From JBGPOS01 sp041488155 (lineage in GTDB: Bacteria > Chloroflexota > Dehalococcoidia > Tepidiformales > Tepidiformaceae), in the NCBI GenBank assembly GCA_041488155.1, contig JBGPOS010000008.1, positions 10,867-74,866 of the forward strand: DNA of 64,000 nucleotides, read 5' to 3'. The notes under the pieces were generated by a model. The model was not told the origin of the DNA, made no database searches, and saw only the letters and a program-made list of their open reading frames with translations. This document shows, piece by piece, positions 7,114 to 14,016 of the stretch. The stretch's first letter is position 1. Each line of letters starts with the position of its first letter. The position numbers were made by a program, and so were the translations under genes.

Positions 7114-7572
7114 TTACGCCACTTCGAACAGGAACTCCACTTCCACGGGGACCCCGAACGGCAGCTCCGCGACCCCTATCGCGATCCGGGCGTGCCTTCC
7201 CGCGTCGCCAAAGACGTCGATCAGCAACTCCGATGCGCCGTTCACGACCCGCGGGTGTTCGACGAACCCCTCGGCGCTGGCCACGTAGCCTGCAACCCGG
7301 ACCACGCGCACCACCCGGTCCAGCGTACCCAGGTGGGCCCGCACGATCCCGAGGGCGTTAACGGCGCACTGGCGGGCGAGCACCGCCGCCTCTTCCAGGG
7401 TGACGCTCTCGCCGCACTTACCGTGTCTGAGCACTTCGCCTTCGCGCGCGGGTACCTGTCCCGAAACGTAGAGCAGGTTCCCTGTCTGCACGCACGGCGC
7501 GTACAGGCCCGCCGGCCGCGATGCTTTCGGCAAGGCAATGCCAAGGTCAATCAGTCGATCCTCAGCGCTCAT
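7114..7572 (-). CDS. RidA/YjgF-family protein
   Basis: A 152-residue YjgF-like protein with GLYAPCVQTGNLLYVSGQVP, LARQCAVNALGIVRAHLG and the C-terminal core HARIAIGVAELPFGVPVEVE, whose arginine aligns with the catalytic Arg of RidA. RidA hydrolyses reactive enamine/imine intermediates. The longer, two-helix form here resembles the YjgF_like1 subgroup, whose substrates are unclear. ATG at 7572 overlaps the parB stop by 4 bp, so it is probably translated with the par genes although a functional link is not obvious. Its 3' end was copied into the toxin-antitoxin region. Confidence 0.82.
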   Translation of the reverse strand: MSAEDRLIDLGIALPKASRPAGLYAPCVQTGNLLYVSGQVPAREGEVLRHGKCGESVTLEEAAVLARQCAVNALGIVRAHLGTLDRVVRVVRVAGYVASAEGFVEHPRVVNGASELLIDVFGDAGRHARIAIGVAELPFGVPVEVEFLFEVA

Positions 7573-8474
7573 GCTTCCTCCCCCAGCAGCGTGCGGACGA
7601 CATTGTCGAACTCCTCCGTGCTGTAGCAATCGATGGTAATGCGGGCGCCCTGCTTTTGGGGGACGACGCTTACCCGTGTGCTCAACGCCCGCCGCAACCG
7701 TGCCTCGATGCTCGCTATTGTCGCGTCGCGGCGCCCCGTTGCCGCCCCACGCGTGCCGGCCGTCGAGGCCATCCCGGCCAGCGTCTTGCGGACCAACGCC
7801 TCTGTTTCTCGCACGCTCAGCCGGCGTCTCAGCACTTCCCGCCAGGCGGCCAGGCGCGCGTGGCCCCCCTCCACGCCGAGCAGTGCGCGCGCGTGCCCTT
7901 CGCTGAGTTCGCCCGCCACCAGGCTGCGCCGGATCTCGGGCTCCAGCGCCAGCAACCGGAGCGCGTTCGTCACTGAAACCCGGCTCTTTCCCACGCGCCG
8001 CGCCGCCTCCTCCTGGGTCATGCCGTAGTCTTCGGTCAGCCGCCGGTAGGCCATCGCTTCTTCGATTGCGTTCAGGTCCGCCCGCTGGATGTTCTCTACG
8101 AGGGCCAGTTCGAGCAGGCTGGCATCGGCCGCTTCGCGGATCACGACCGGCACGGTCGCAAGCCCGGCCAGCCGCGCGGCCTGCAGCCGCCGTTCGCCTG
8201 CGATGAGCCGGTACCCGCCGTGCTCGGCCCGGCTCACGACGAGCGGCTGGATCACCCCGTGCGTCCGGATCGACTCTGCAAGTTCGCGCAGCTGTTCCGG
8301 CTCGAAATGTGATCGCGGCTGCTCTGGGTTCGGCGCGATGAGGTCGATGTCGAGCGCTTCGAGTCCGCCCTGGAGCCCGGGCCGAGTCCGGTCCTCGAGG
8401 GCACCGGCATAGGCGGAGCCGGCCGGGATGAGGGCATCGAGCCCGCGCCCGAGCCCGCGCTTTGGGTGCGTCAC
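7569..8474 (-). CDS. parB: chromosome-partitioning protein ParB/Spo0J
   Basis: A 301-residue ParB. The N-terminus RGLGRGLDALIP is the ParA-interacting peptide, IAPNPEQPRSHF opens the ParB/sulfiredoxin-like CTPase domain, GYRLIAGERRLQAARLAG holds the nucleotide-binding GERR motif, and a helix-turn-helix follows in MTQEEAARRVGKSRVSVTNA. The C-terminal dimerisation segment is present. It should bind the two parS sites at 13129 and 13180, spread along DNA as a CTP clamp, and be moved by ParA, encoded just upstream with a 4-bp overlap. Confidence 0.95.
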   Translation of the reverse strand: MTHPKRGLGRGLDALIPAGSAYAGALEDRTRPGLQGGLEALDIDLIAPNPEQPRSHFEPEQLRELAESIRTHGVIQPLVVSRAEHGGYRLIAGERRLQAARLAGLATVPVVIREAADASLLELALVENIQRADLNAIEEAMAYRRLTEDYGMTQEEAARRVGKSRVSVTNALRLLALEPEIRRSLVAGELSEGHARALLGVEGGHARLAAWREVLRRRLSVRETEALVRKTLAGMASTAGTRGAATGRRDATIASIEARLRRALSTRVSVVPQKQGARITIDCYSTEEFDNVVRTLLGEEA

Positions 8475-9241
8475 ACCGGTACCCCCGCGCGTTCGAGGAC
8501 CTCAGTGGCGAGTGCATCGTAGGCAGCAGCCGGCCGCCCACCGGGTTCGTAACGGAAGATCGACTGTCCGTGACTCGGAGCCTCGCTCAGCCGCACGGCC
8601 CGCGGGATGATTGTCGTAAACGTCTCGACGAAGTGGCTGCGAACCTCGTCGACCACCTGTTGTGACAGCCGCGTCCGTGCGTCGAACATCGTCAGCACCA
8701 CCCCGAAGATGCGCAGCCCAGGGTTCAGGTTGCGCCGCACGAGGTCGAGCGTCTGCAAGAGCCGGCTCAGACCCTCCAACGCCATGTATTCGCACTGCAC
8801 CGGGATGATGACGCTGTCGCAGGCTGCCAGGGCGTTGATCGTGAGCAGACCAAGCGACGGCGGGCAGTCGATGAAGATCCAGTCGTAGCGCTCTCGAAGC
8901 GGTGCGATCGCCGTCGCGAGCCGGCGTTCGCGCGCCATCACCGGCACCAGTTCCACCTCGGCCCCGGCCAACGCCGCGCTCGCTGGCAGCAGGCTGATCC
9001 GCTCCTCCGGCACCTCCAGCACCGAGTCCCCAGCGGGCCGCTCCTCCAGTAGCACCTCATACACCCCATCACGGTCGCGCCCATCGACGCCGGCAGCGCT
9101 CGTCGCGTTCGCCTGGGGGTCGAGATCGACGAGCAGCACCCGCTGACCTCTCCGGCCGAGCCCGGCCGCGAGCGAAACCGCCGTCGTCGTCTTGCCCACT
9201 CCACCCTTCTGGTTGACGAAGGTCACGACGCGGGCAGCCAT
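8471..9241 (-). CDS. parA: chromosome-partitioning ATPase ParA/Soj
   Basis: A 256-residue MinD/ParA ATPase with the deviant Walker A NQKGGVGKTTTAVSLAAGLG (both lysines present), the switch VLLVDLDPQANAT and the Walker B strand YDWIFIDCPPSLGLLTINAL. It binds DNA non-specifically and forms the gradient that segregates ParB-parS complexes. ATG at 9241 shares one base with the stop of the upstream kinase gene. Longer in-frame extension to 9619 is antisense-like and rejected. Confidence 0.95.
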   Translation of the reverse strand: MAARVVTFVNQKGGVGKTTTAVSLAAGLGRRGQRVLLVDLDPQANATSAAGVDGRDRDGVYEVLLEERPAGDSVLEVPEERISLLPASAALAGAEVELVPVMARERRLATAIAPLRERYDWIFIDCPPSLGLLTINALAACDSVIIPVQCEYMALEGLSRLLQTLDLVRRNLNPGLRIFGVVLTMFDARTRLSQQVVDEVRSHFVETFTTIIPRAVRLSEAPSHGQSIFRYEPGGRPAAAYDALATEVLERAGVPV

Positions 9242-10059
9242 CAGGCGGCCTCCTCGCGGAGCCGCTCTTCGACCCTCGCTCGCGACGGGATGCCGGCCAA
9301 CCCCGGGCCCTCTACGGTCAGCGCTCCTGCCGCCAGGGCGAACCGGCAGGCTTCCTCCAGGTCGCCGGTCTCGGCGAGCCGCACAACAAAGGCGGTCGCG
9401 AAACTGTCGCCGGCGCCGGTCGGGTCGACGACCTTCGCCCGGATCGCCTCGAGCCGCCGCCTCCCGTCGCGCGTCACCAGCGTGGCCCCGCGGTAGCCGC
9501 GCGTCAGCAGCGCCGTAGCTCCCCGCTCGGCTATCGCGCCGGCGAGCGCTTCCGGGTCCCCCGTATCCTCTTCGCTGAAGAAGGCGTAGACGCCCGGTGC
9601 GATGAACGGCTCGATGCATCGGACTGGGTCTGGCTCGGCGCGGATCTGGCCCCCGGCGTCCACTGTCCGAAGCGGCCCCTGCAGGCTCACACCAATGACC
9701 GGCGCCGCCACCGGCGGCAAGCCCTCGAATTCGTGATACGAGGGCGCTAGCAAGAACGCATTCGTCTTCTTAGGCAGCGTTATGTCCTGTGAAGAGATCG
9801 CCTCGCCCGCCTCCAGCAGCAGCTGGGTGCGGTTGCCAGCGGCGTCGTAGCTATTGGCGTAGCGCGAAACGTCGCCGGCGGGCAACGCTCGTACCGCTAT
9901 TCCCGCCAGCGGCGAACGGTCGTAGCTCGGGGACAACCGTGTGATCAGTGTCACGTCCGCGCCCAACGCCTGCGCCATGCGCGCCGAGTAGAGCGACGGC
10001 CCCCCTGGCCGCCACCCACCCTCCGGGGTGCGGTCCAGCGTCACGTTGCCGGCCACCAC
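9241..10059 (-). CDS. PfkB-family carbohydrate/nucleoside kinase
   Basis: A 272-residue ribokinase-fold protein. It has the glycine motif GGWRPGGPSLYSARMAQALG near the N-terminus and the C-terminal signature VDPTGAGDSFATAFVVRL with the catalytic aspartate. The N-terminus is shorter than usual and begins with VAGNVTLD. GTG at 10059 is the start used; it lies 24 bp after the khpB stop. Substrate unknown. Its place between khpB and parA, with one-base overlap to parA, implies co-transcription. Confidence 0.82.
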   Translation of the reverse strand: MVAGNVTLDRTPEGGWRPGGPSLYSARMAQALGADVTLITRLSPSYDRSPLAGIAVRALPAGDVSRYANSYDAAGNRTQLLLEAGEAISSQDITLPKKTNAFLLAPSYHEFEGLPPVAAPVIGVSLQGPLRTVDAGGQIRAEPDPVRCIEPFIAPGVYAFFSEEDTGDPEALAGAIAERGATALLTRGYRGATLVTRDGRRRLEAIRAKVVDPTGAGDSFATAFVVRLAETGDLEEACRFALAAGALTVEGPGLAGIPSRARVEERLREEAA

Positions 10060-10083
10060 GATGTGCGTGCTTGCCTCCTCGCG

Positions 10084-11115
10084 CTACTGCCGCGCGCTGA
10101 TCACGACCTTGCGATTGTCCCCTTCGCCTACGCTGTTCGTCTCGAGCTCCGGGTCCTCGGCCAGCGCGATGTGCACCAGCCGCCGCTCCGCCGGCGACAT
10201 CGGTTCGAGCGTGATCGGCGATCCCGTCTGTCGCACGCGGTCGGCCATGCGGTGGGCCAGCGACACGACCTGCTCTTCGCGGCGGTGCCGGTAGTGTTCG
10301 ACGTCGACGCTCACCCCGCCCTTGCCCGGATAGCGGCGGCTTACGATCAGGTTCACTAGGTATTGGAACGAGAGCAGCGTGTCGCCTCGCCGGCCGATCA
10401 GCAGCCCAAGATCCTCGCCGCTGATGTCGATCACAGCTCGCACCATCCCCAGGCCATCCCCGGGCGTCAGCGGCTCGCGGATCGTCAGCCCGGCGTCGAT
10501 ATCGAGCAGGCGCAGCAGGTCGTCGACGATGTGGGCCGCGAAGTCGACCTCCTCGGCGTTGATGTCGGGCGTCACGTCGGGTTCCTCGTCGCGCCGCCGC
10601 TCCGGGCGGGGCGGGCGCGGTTCCCGAGGTTCGGCCGGTGCACTTTCGCTGCGGCCAGTCGCACGCCCGCGCCGGGCGGGAGCCTGGGCCGGCTGCTCGG
10701 CGGCTGCGGTCTCTTCGTCATAGCGTGGCGCGCGCAGGAAGTCCTGTTCAGTCAATTTCGGCGAGGCCGGTTCGAACCCCGTCCGCGTCTGCCGTTGCGC
10801 TTCGGGTCTTCCCCCGCGGGGCGCCCGGGCGGGTCCACGATCGCCTTGTGCGGGTGGCCGGCCGCCCCGTCCTTGCGATTGACGGCCTCGCGGGATGCGC
10901 GTATCTGCGGCCTGCCGCCCGGATTCGCCCCGATCGGGGTTGGCGATGCGGTCCGCCCGCACAACGGCGTCTCGGGCCCCCCGTCCGAAGAGGCCACCCT
11001 TCTGTCCTTCATCGAGCACGACGAATTCGACTTCGTCGCGGCTCGCTCCGAGTTTCGCTAGCGCCTTGTTAAGGGCGTCTTCGACGGTTTTGCCGCTTGC
11101 TTCGGCCTGATCCAT
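10084..11115 (-). CDS. khpB: RNA-binding protein KhpB/Jag
   Basis: A 343-residue Jag protein. The N-terminal Jag_N domain starts SGKTVEDALNKALAKLGASR, a long basic low-complexity linker rich in Arg, Pro and Gly fills residues 60-190, then a KH domain with the motif LIGRRGDTLLSFQYLVN, and a C-terminal R3H domain around MSPAERRLVHIALAEDP. Jag/KhpB binds RNA with KhpA and affects cell-envelope growth and small-RNA regulation. It follows yidC with a 47-bp overlap, the usual neighbourhood. The linker is longer than in Firmicutes. Confidence 0.92.
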   Translation of the reverse strand: MDQAEASGKTVEDALNKALAKLGASRDEVEFVVLDEGQKGGLFGRGARDAVVRADRIANPDRGESGRQAADTRIPRGRQSQGRGGRPPAQGDRGPARAPRGGRPEAQRQTRTGFEPASPKLTEQDFLRAPRYDEETAAAEQPAQAPARRGRATGRSESAPAEPREPRPPRPERRRDEEPDVTPDINAEEVDFAAHIVDDLLRLLDIDAGLTIREPLTPGDGLGMVRAVIDISGEDLGLLIGRRGDTLLSFQYLVNLIVSRRYPGKGGVSVDVEHYRHRREEQVVSLAHRMADRVRQTGSPITLEPMSPAERRLVHIALAEDPELETNSVGEGDNRKVVISARQ

Positions 11116-11941
11116 TGGCTGTCCTCAATTCTCGAGCAGGTTGGGTACGGGCGGGCGGCGAGTCGGCGGTGCTCGAACTGCCCGCAAAGGCGGCGGCGCG
11201 GGCGGGCACGCGCGCCTTCACCAGAGGCTGGATCTTCAGCCAGGGGAATCCGTAGGTGGCAACATTGAAGCCAATCCCGACGATGGAGTTCACCACCCAG
11301 TAGAGGCTCACCCCCGTGGGGAAGCTCAACGCGAAGAAGGCGAACATCAACGGCATCATGTAGGCCATCATTTGCTGCTGCGCCTTCGCCCGTTCGTCGG
11401 TCACCACGGTTACCGTGGTTTTCGTCTGCGCCCAGGTCGTGATGCCCACCAACGCGACCATGAGCAGGTTCCCGCTCGCCCGCAGGTCCAAACCGATGAA
11501 GTGCTCCTGCAGCGGCACCGCGTGCTGGATAAAACTCCACGAATAGAGATGGTTGTGCAGGTTCTCCAGTGCCTCGGGCGATTCAGGCAATGTCTGGCGA
11601 ATCGAATAGTAGAGCGCGATCAGCACCGGGAACTGAAGCAGCATCGGCCCAAGGCAGCCAAGCGGGTTGACCCCCGCTTCGCCGTAGATCTTCATCATCT
11701 CCTGCTGCCGCCGCTTCGGGTCGCTGTACTTCTTGTTGATCTCCTGCACACGCGGCTGGATGAGTTGCATCGCCCGCGTCTGGTGAAGCTGCCGCAGGGT
11801 CAGCGGGAATGTCACCAGGCGGATGATGATGGTGAAGGCGATGATCGCCAGGCCGAAGCTGCTGAACAGCACGGTGTTCAGCATCACCAGGAAGTTGATC
11901 ATCGGGTCCAGCAAGGCGAGCGTGAAAATGTCGCCGATCAC
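11069..11941 (-). CDS. yidC: membrane protein insertase YidC/Oxa1
   Basis: A 290-residue Oxa1-type insertase without the large periplasmic domain of Gram-negative YidC. Hydrophobic segments occur at LVMLNTVLFSSFGLAIIAFT, at GCLGPMLLQFPVLIALYYSI and in the region ending FALSFPTGVSLYWVVNS, and the conserved cytoplasmic loop QPRVQEINKKY is present. The tail is basic (SKRQNRRRRP), as in forms that bind the ribosome. It inserts and folds membrane proteins with SecYEG. Its start overlaps the lipoprotein stop by 4 bp and its end overlaps khpB by 47 bp. Confidence 0.94.
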   Translation of the reverse strand: MIGDIFTLALLDPMINFLVMLNTVLFSSFGLAIIAFTIIIRLVTFPLTLRQLHQTRAMQLIQPRVQEINKKYSDPKRRQQEMMKIYGEAGVNPLGCLGPMLLQFPVLIALYYSIRQTLPESPEALENLHNHLYSWSFIQHAVPLQEHFIGLDLRASGNLLMVALVGITTWAQTKTTVTVVTDERAKAQQQMMAYMMPLMFAFFALSFPTGVSLYWVVNSIVGIGFNVATYGFPWLKIQPLVKARVPARAAAFAGSSSTADSPPARTQPARELRTANGSGRSKRQNRRRRP

Positions 11942-13074
11942 GGCGGGCTACCCACTGCGATCTGGACCACCGAGACCGACTTCGGGTCGGCCCGGAACAG
12001 CTTCCCGTTCGTCGTCGATACGAGCGCGGTCTTCCCATCCAGGCTCAGCGAAACGTCCGCCCGCACCGTCCCGTTGTCGAGGATAGGCACGGAGTTGAGC
12101 ACGCTCCCGTTGCGGGCGCTCAGGAAATGGACGATCGGCTTCCGGTCTGCCACCACCACGGTATCTTCGATGATAACCGGGGCCGACTTCACCTTGTTGC
12201 TGGCCTTGAAGTGCCAGAGTTCTTCGTTGGTAGTTATGTTAAGTGCGTAGACAGCCCCCGAGAAGTCTCCGAAGTAGGCCACGTTGTCCCTGAAGGCGGG
12301 CTTCGTCCAGACCCAATCGGAGGCGTGGAAGCCGCCCTTCGGCGCCTGGCCTGTGGCGATGTCCACGATGTAGACCTGCTTGTTCAGGCTCGGGACGAAG
12401 AGGTGCGAGTCGTCGAGCAGCGCAAGGTCGGCGATCGCGCCACTCACGTGGAAGGGCTTCGCCCAGTGCTTCTGCGAGCCGTCCTTGAGGTCGAACGCGA
12501 ACACGTCGCCGCCCATGGTGGCGACGTAGAGGACGCCATCTTTCGCCACCGGCTGGGCCCAGATCCCGTCCGCCAGCTTCAGTCCGTTCGCCGGCCAGCC
12601 GGGAGCTGCGCTGTGGTCCGCCTTCTTCACGACGTACAGCCTGCCCTGGGTGGTCCCGAAAGCCAGCAGGTCACCGGCGAGCGTGGGCCCGCCGATCACG
12701 CTGCCTTCCAGCCCCGTGAGCTGCCAGCGCAGGCTGCCGTCGGCCGTCCTGATCGCGAACGCCTCGCCCTTGTAGGTAGCGAGGTAGACCGTGTCGCCGT
12801 CGACGATCGGTTTCCCGTAGAGCGCGTCGAGCTTGACGTCTTTCTGGTCGGGGAATCGGTTCTTGTCGGGGAACGTCCAGAGGAGGGGTGGGTTGCCTTC
12901 AGCGCCGAGGTTCGTAGCCGCGAGCTTGTCTTTGGCCTGAAGGTAATAGGCGTTTGGGCCATCGAGCGCGGGGCTTGCCCAGCCCTGGGGGTTCACGATG
13001 CCGCCGCACGCAGAGGCGAGGAGCGCGATGCCTGCCAGGAGGAGCCCCGCCGCATATCTGCGGGGGTTCTTCAC
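11938..13074 (-). CDS. PQQ-like beta-propeller lipoprotein (BamB-like fold)
   Basis: A 378-residue lipoprotein: basic start, hydrophobic segment and lipobox LLASACGG with the acylated cysteine near residue 23. The mature part repeats blades such as VDGDTVYLATYKGEAFAIRT, VAKDGVLYVATMGGDVFAFD and FRDNVAYFGDFSGAVYALN, a PQQ/outer-membrane-protein-B type propeller without visible catalytic residues. It sits in the rnpA-yidD-yidC operon with a 4-bp overlap to yidC, so a role in membrane-protein handling is plausible but is inference only. Confidence 0.85.
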   Translation of the reverse strand: MKNPRRYAAGLLLAGIALLASACGGIVNPQGWASPALDGPNAYYLQAKDKLAATNLGAEGNPPLLWTFPDKNRFPDQKDVKLDALYGKPIVDGDTVYLATYKGEAFAIRTADGSLRWQLTGLEGSVIGGPTLAGDLLAFGTTQGRLYVVKKADHSAAPGWPANGLKLADGIWAQPVAKDGVLYVATMGGDVFAFDLKDGSQKHWAKPFHVSGAIADLALLDDSHLFVPSLNKQVYIVDIATGQAPKGGFHASDWVWTKPAFRDNVAYFGDFSGAVYALNITTNEELWHFKASNKVKSAPVIIEDTVVVADRKPIVHFLSARNGSVLNSVPILDNGTVRADVSLSLDGKTALVSTTNGKLFRADPKSVSVVQIAVGSPP

Positions 13075-13128
13075 CGTTCAATGGTAGCAGGGCTCGGGGT
13101 AGGAGATAGGCCCGCCGCCGGCTCCGCA

Positions 13129-13144
13129 CGTTTCACGTGAAACA
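13129..13144. promoter_or_regulatory. parS site 1
   Basis: CGTTTCACGTGAAACA matches the parS consensus TGTTTCACGTGAAACA at 15 of 16 positions. It lies in the 147-bp gap between yidD and the lipoprotein gene, about 5 kb from parB. Confidence 0.92.
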
Positions 13145-13179
13145 TCCCCGCCGGCCGAAGGGTGCCTGTAGCCTTGCTA

Positions 13180-13195
13180 TGTTTCACGTGAAGCA
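13180..13195. promoter_or_regulatory. parS site 2
   Basis: TGTTTCACGTGAAGCA matches the parS consensus at 15 of 16 positions. It is the centre of a longer near-palindrome from 13175 to 13200 (arms TGCTATG and GCATAGCA). The centre-to-centre distance to site 1 is 51 bp. Confidence 0.92.
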
Positions 13196-13221
13196 TAGCA
13201 AGGGCTCCGGCGCTCCCGCAT

Positions 13222-13434
13222 TCACTCCGGAACCGGGTCGAACCCTCTTCCCCCGCCGGGACGGCAGCGAGCCAGCCGCTTCAAGGTCAGCCACCCCCCT
13301 CGCAGCGCCCCGTGCCGATCGATCGCCTCGTAAGCGTACCGCGAACAGGTCGGCTGGTAGCGGCAGACGTTCGGCATCAACGGCGACAGCGTCCGCTGGT
13401 ACAGCCAGATCGGCCCCAGGAGGAGGTATCTCAT
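13222..13434 (-). CDS. yidD: membrane protein insertion efficiency factor YidD
   Basis: A 70-residue YidD with the family signature LYQRTLSPLMPNVCRYQPTC followed by SRYAYEAIDRHGALRGGWLT and RCRPGGGRGFDPVPE. It helps YidC insert inner-membrane proteins. ATG at 13434 overlaps the rnpA stop by 4 bp, the usual arrangement. Confidence 0.95.
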   Translation of the reverse strand: MRYLLLGPIWLYQRTLSPLMPNVCRYQPTCSRYAYEAIDRHGALRGGWLTLKRLARCRPGGGRGFDPVPE

Positions 13435-13778
13435 CCTTCGCCGGTCTTGCCGAGCAACCCCGCGCGCACCAACCCTTGCTCCAGGGCCCGGCGCAACTCG
13501 GCGTACGACGCTTCTACCGCCCCCTGTCGTGCCGTCACGATGACGTCGTGTCCACCCGGAACGGGCAGTCCCCGCGCTGCCTCACGCAACCGCCGCTTCA
13601 CGAGGTTCCGCGTCACGGCCTGTTTCGCCAGCCGCTTGCCTACCGCGAACCCCCACCGCACCGTCCCCAGTTCGTTCGCCCGCTGACGCACAACGAGAAG
13701 GGGACCGCCTGTGACGGTCCCCTCGCGATAAGCGGTATCGAATTCTTCGCCTTTGCGGAGCCGCTGTGAGCGCTCCAC
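13431..13778 (-). CDS. rnpA: ribonuclease P protein component
   Basis: A 115-residue RnpA with the RNR signature VTRNLVKRRLREAAR, preceded by VRWGFAVGKRLAKQA. It is the protein cofactor of RNase P in tRNA 5' maturation. It lies 14 bp downstream of rpmH and overlaps yidD by 4 bp. Confidence 0.95.
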   Translation of the reverse strand: MERSQRLRKGEEFDTAYREGTVTGGPLLVVRQRANELGTVRWGFAVGKRLAKQAVTRNLVKRRLREAARGLPVPGGHDVIVTARQGAVEASYAELRRALEQGLVRAGLLGKTGEG

Positions 13779-13791
13779 TGGCCCGCTCCTT

Positions 13792-13935
13792 CTAGGCGAC
13801 AGTCAGGAGCTTGCGTCCACGCGCTCGACGCGTCTTCAAGACGAGCCGCCCAGCACGCGTCGACATCCGCGAACGGAAGCCGTGCACCCGCTTCCTGCGC
13901 CGGTTGTGGGGCTGGTACGTGCGCTTGGTCGACAC
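13792..13935 (-). CDS. rpmH: 50S ribosomal protein L34
   Basis: A 47-codon gene reading STKRTYQPHNRRRKRVHGF and ending RRARGRKLLTVA, the full L34 pattern. It starts with GTG at 13933-13935, preceded by a strong AGGAGGGGA ribosome-binding site. It heads the rpmH-rnpA-yidD-yidC operon. In many bacteria dnaA lies just upstream in divergent orientation; here an SLT lipoprotein gene lies there instead. Confidence 0.95.
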   Translation of the reverse strand: MSTKRTYQPHNRRRKRVHGFRSRMSTRAGRLVLKTRRARGRKLLTVA

Positions 13936-14016
13936 TGCTCCCCTCCTGCTCCTCAGGCCTGGACGGCTATCGTAGCCCTCACTGCCGTTAGCGGCGAACG
14001 CGCCCTTCGCCGGAGC

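Noticed and set aside
10765..10785. GGTTCGAACCCCG, a tRNA T-arm-like sequence
   Set aside because: It lies in the khpB coding region (RTGFEPAS) and no acceptor or anticodon arm can be drawn around it.
13936..14016. oriC/dnaA upstream of rpmH
   Set aside because: No dnaA gene and no cluster of TTATCCACA boxes was found; only rpmH, parS and par genes suggest proximity to the origin.
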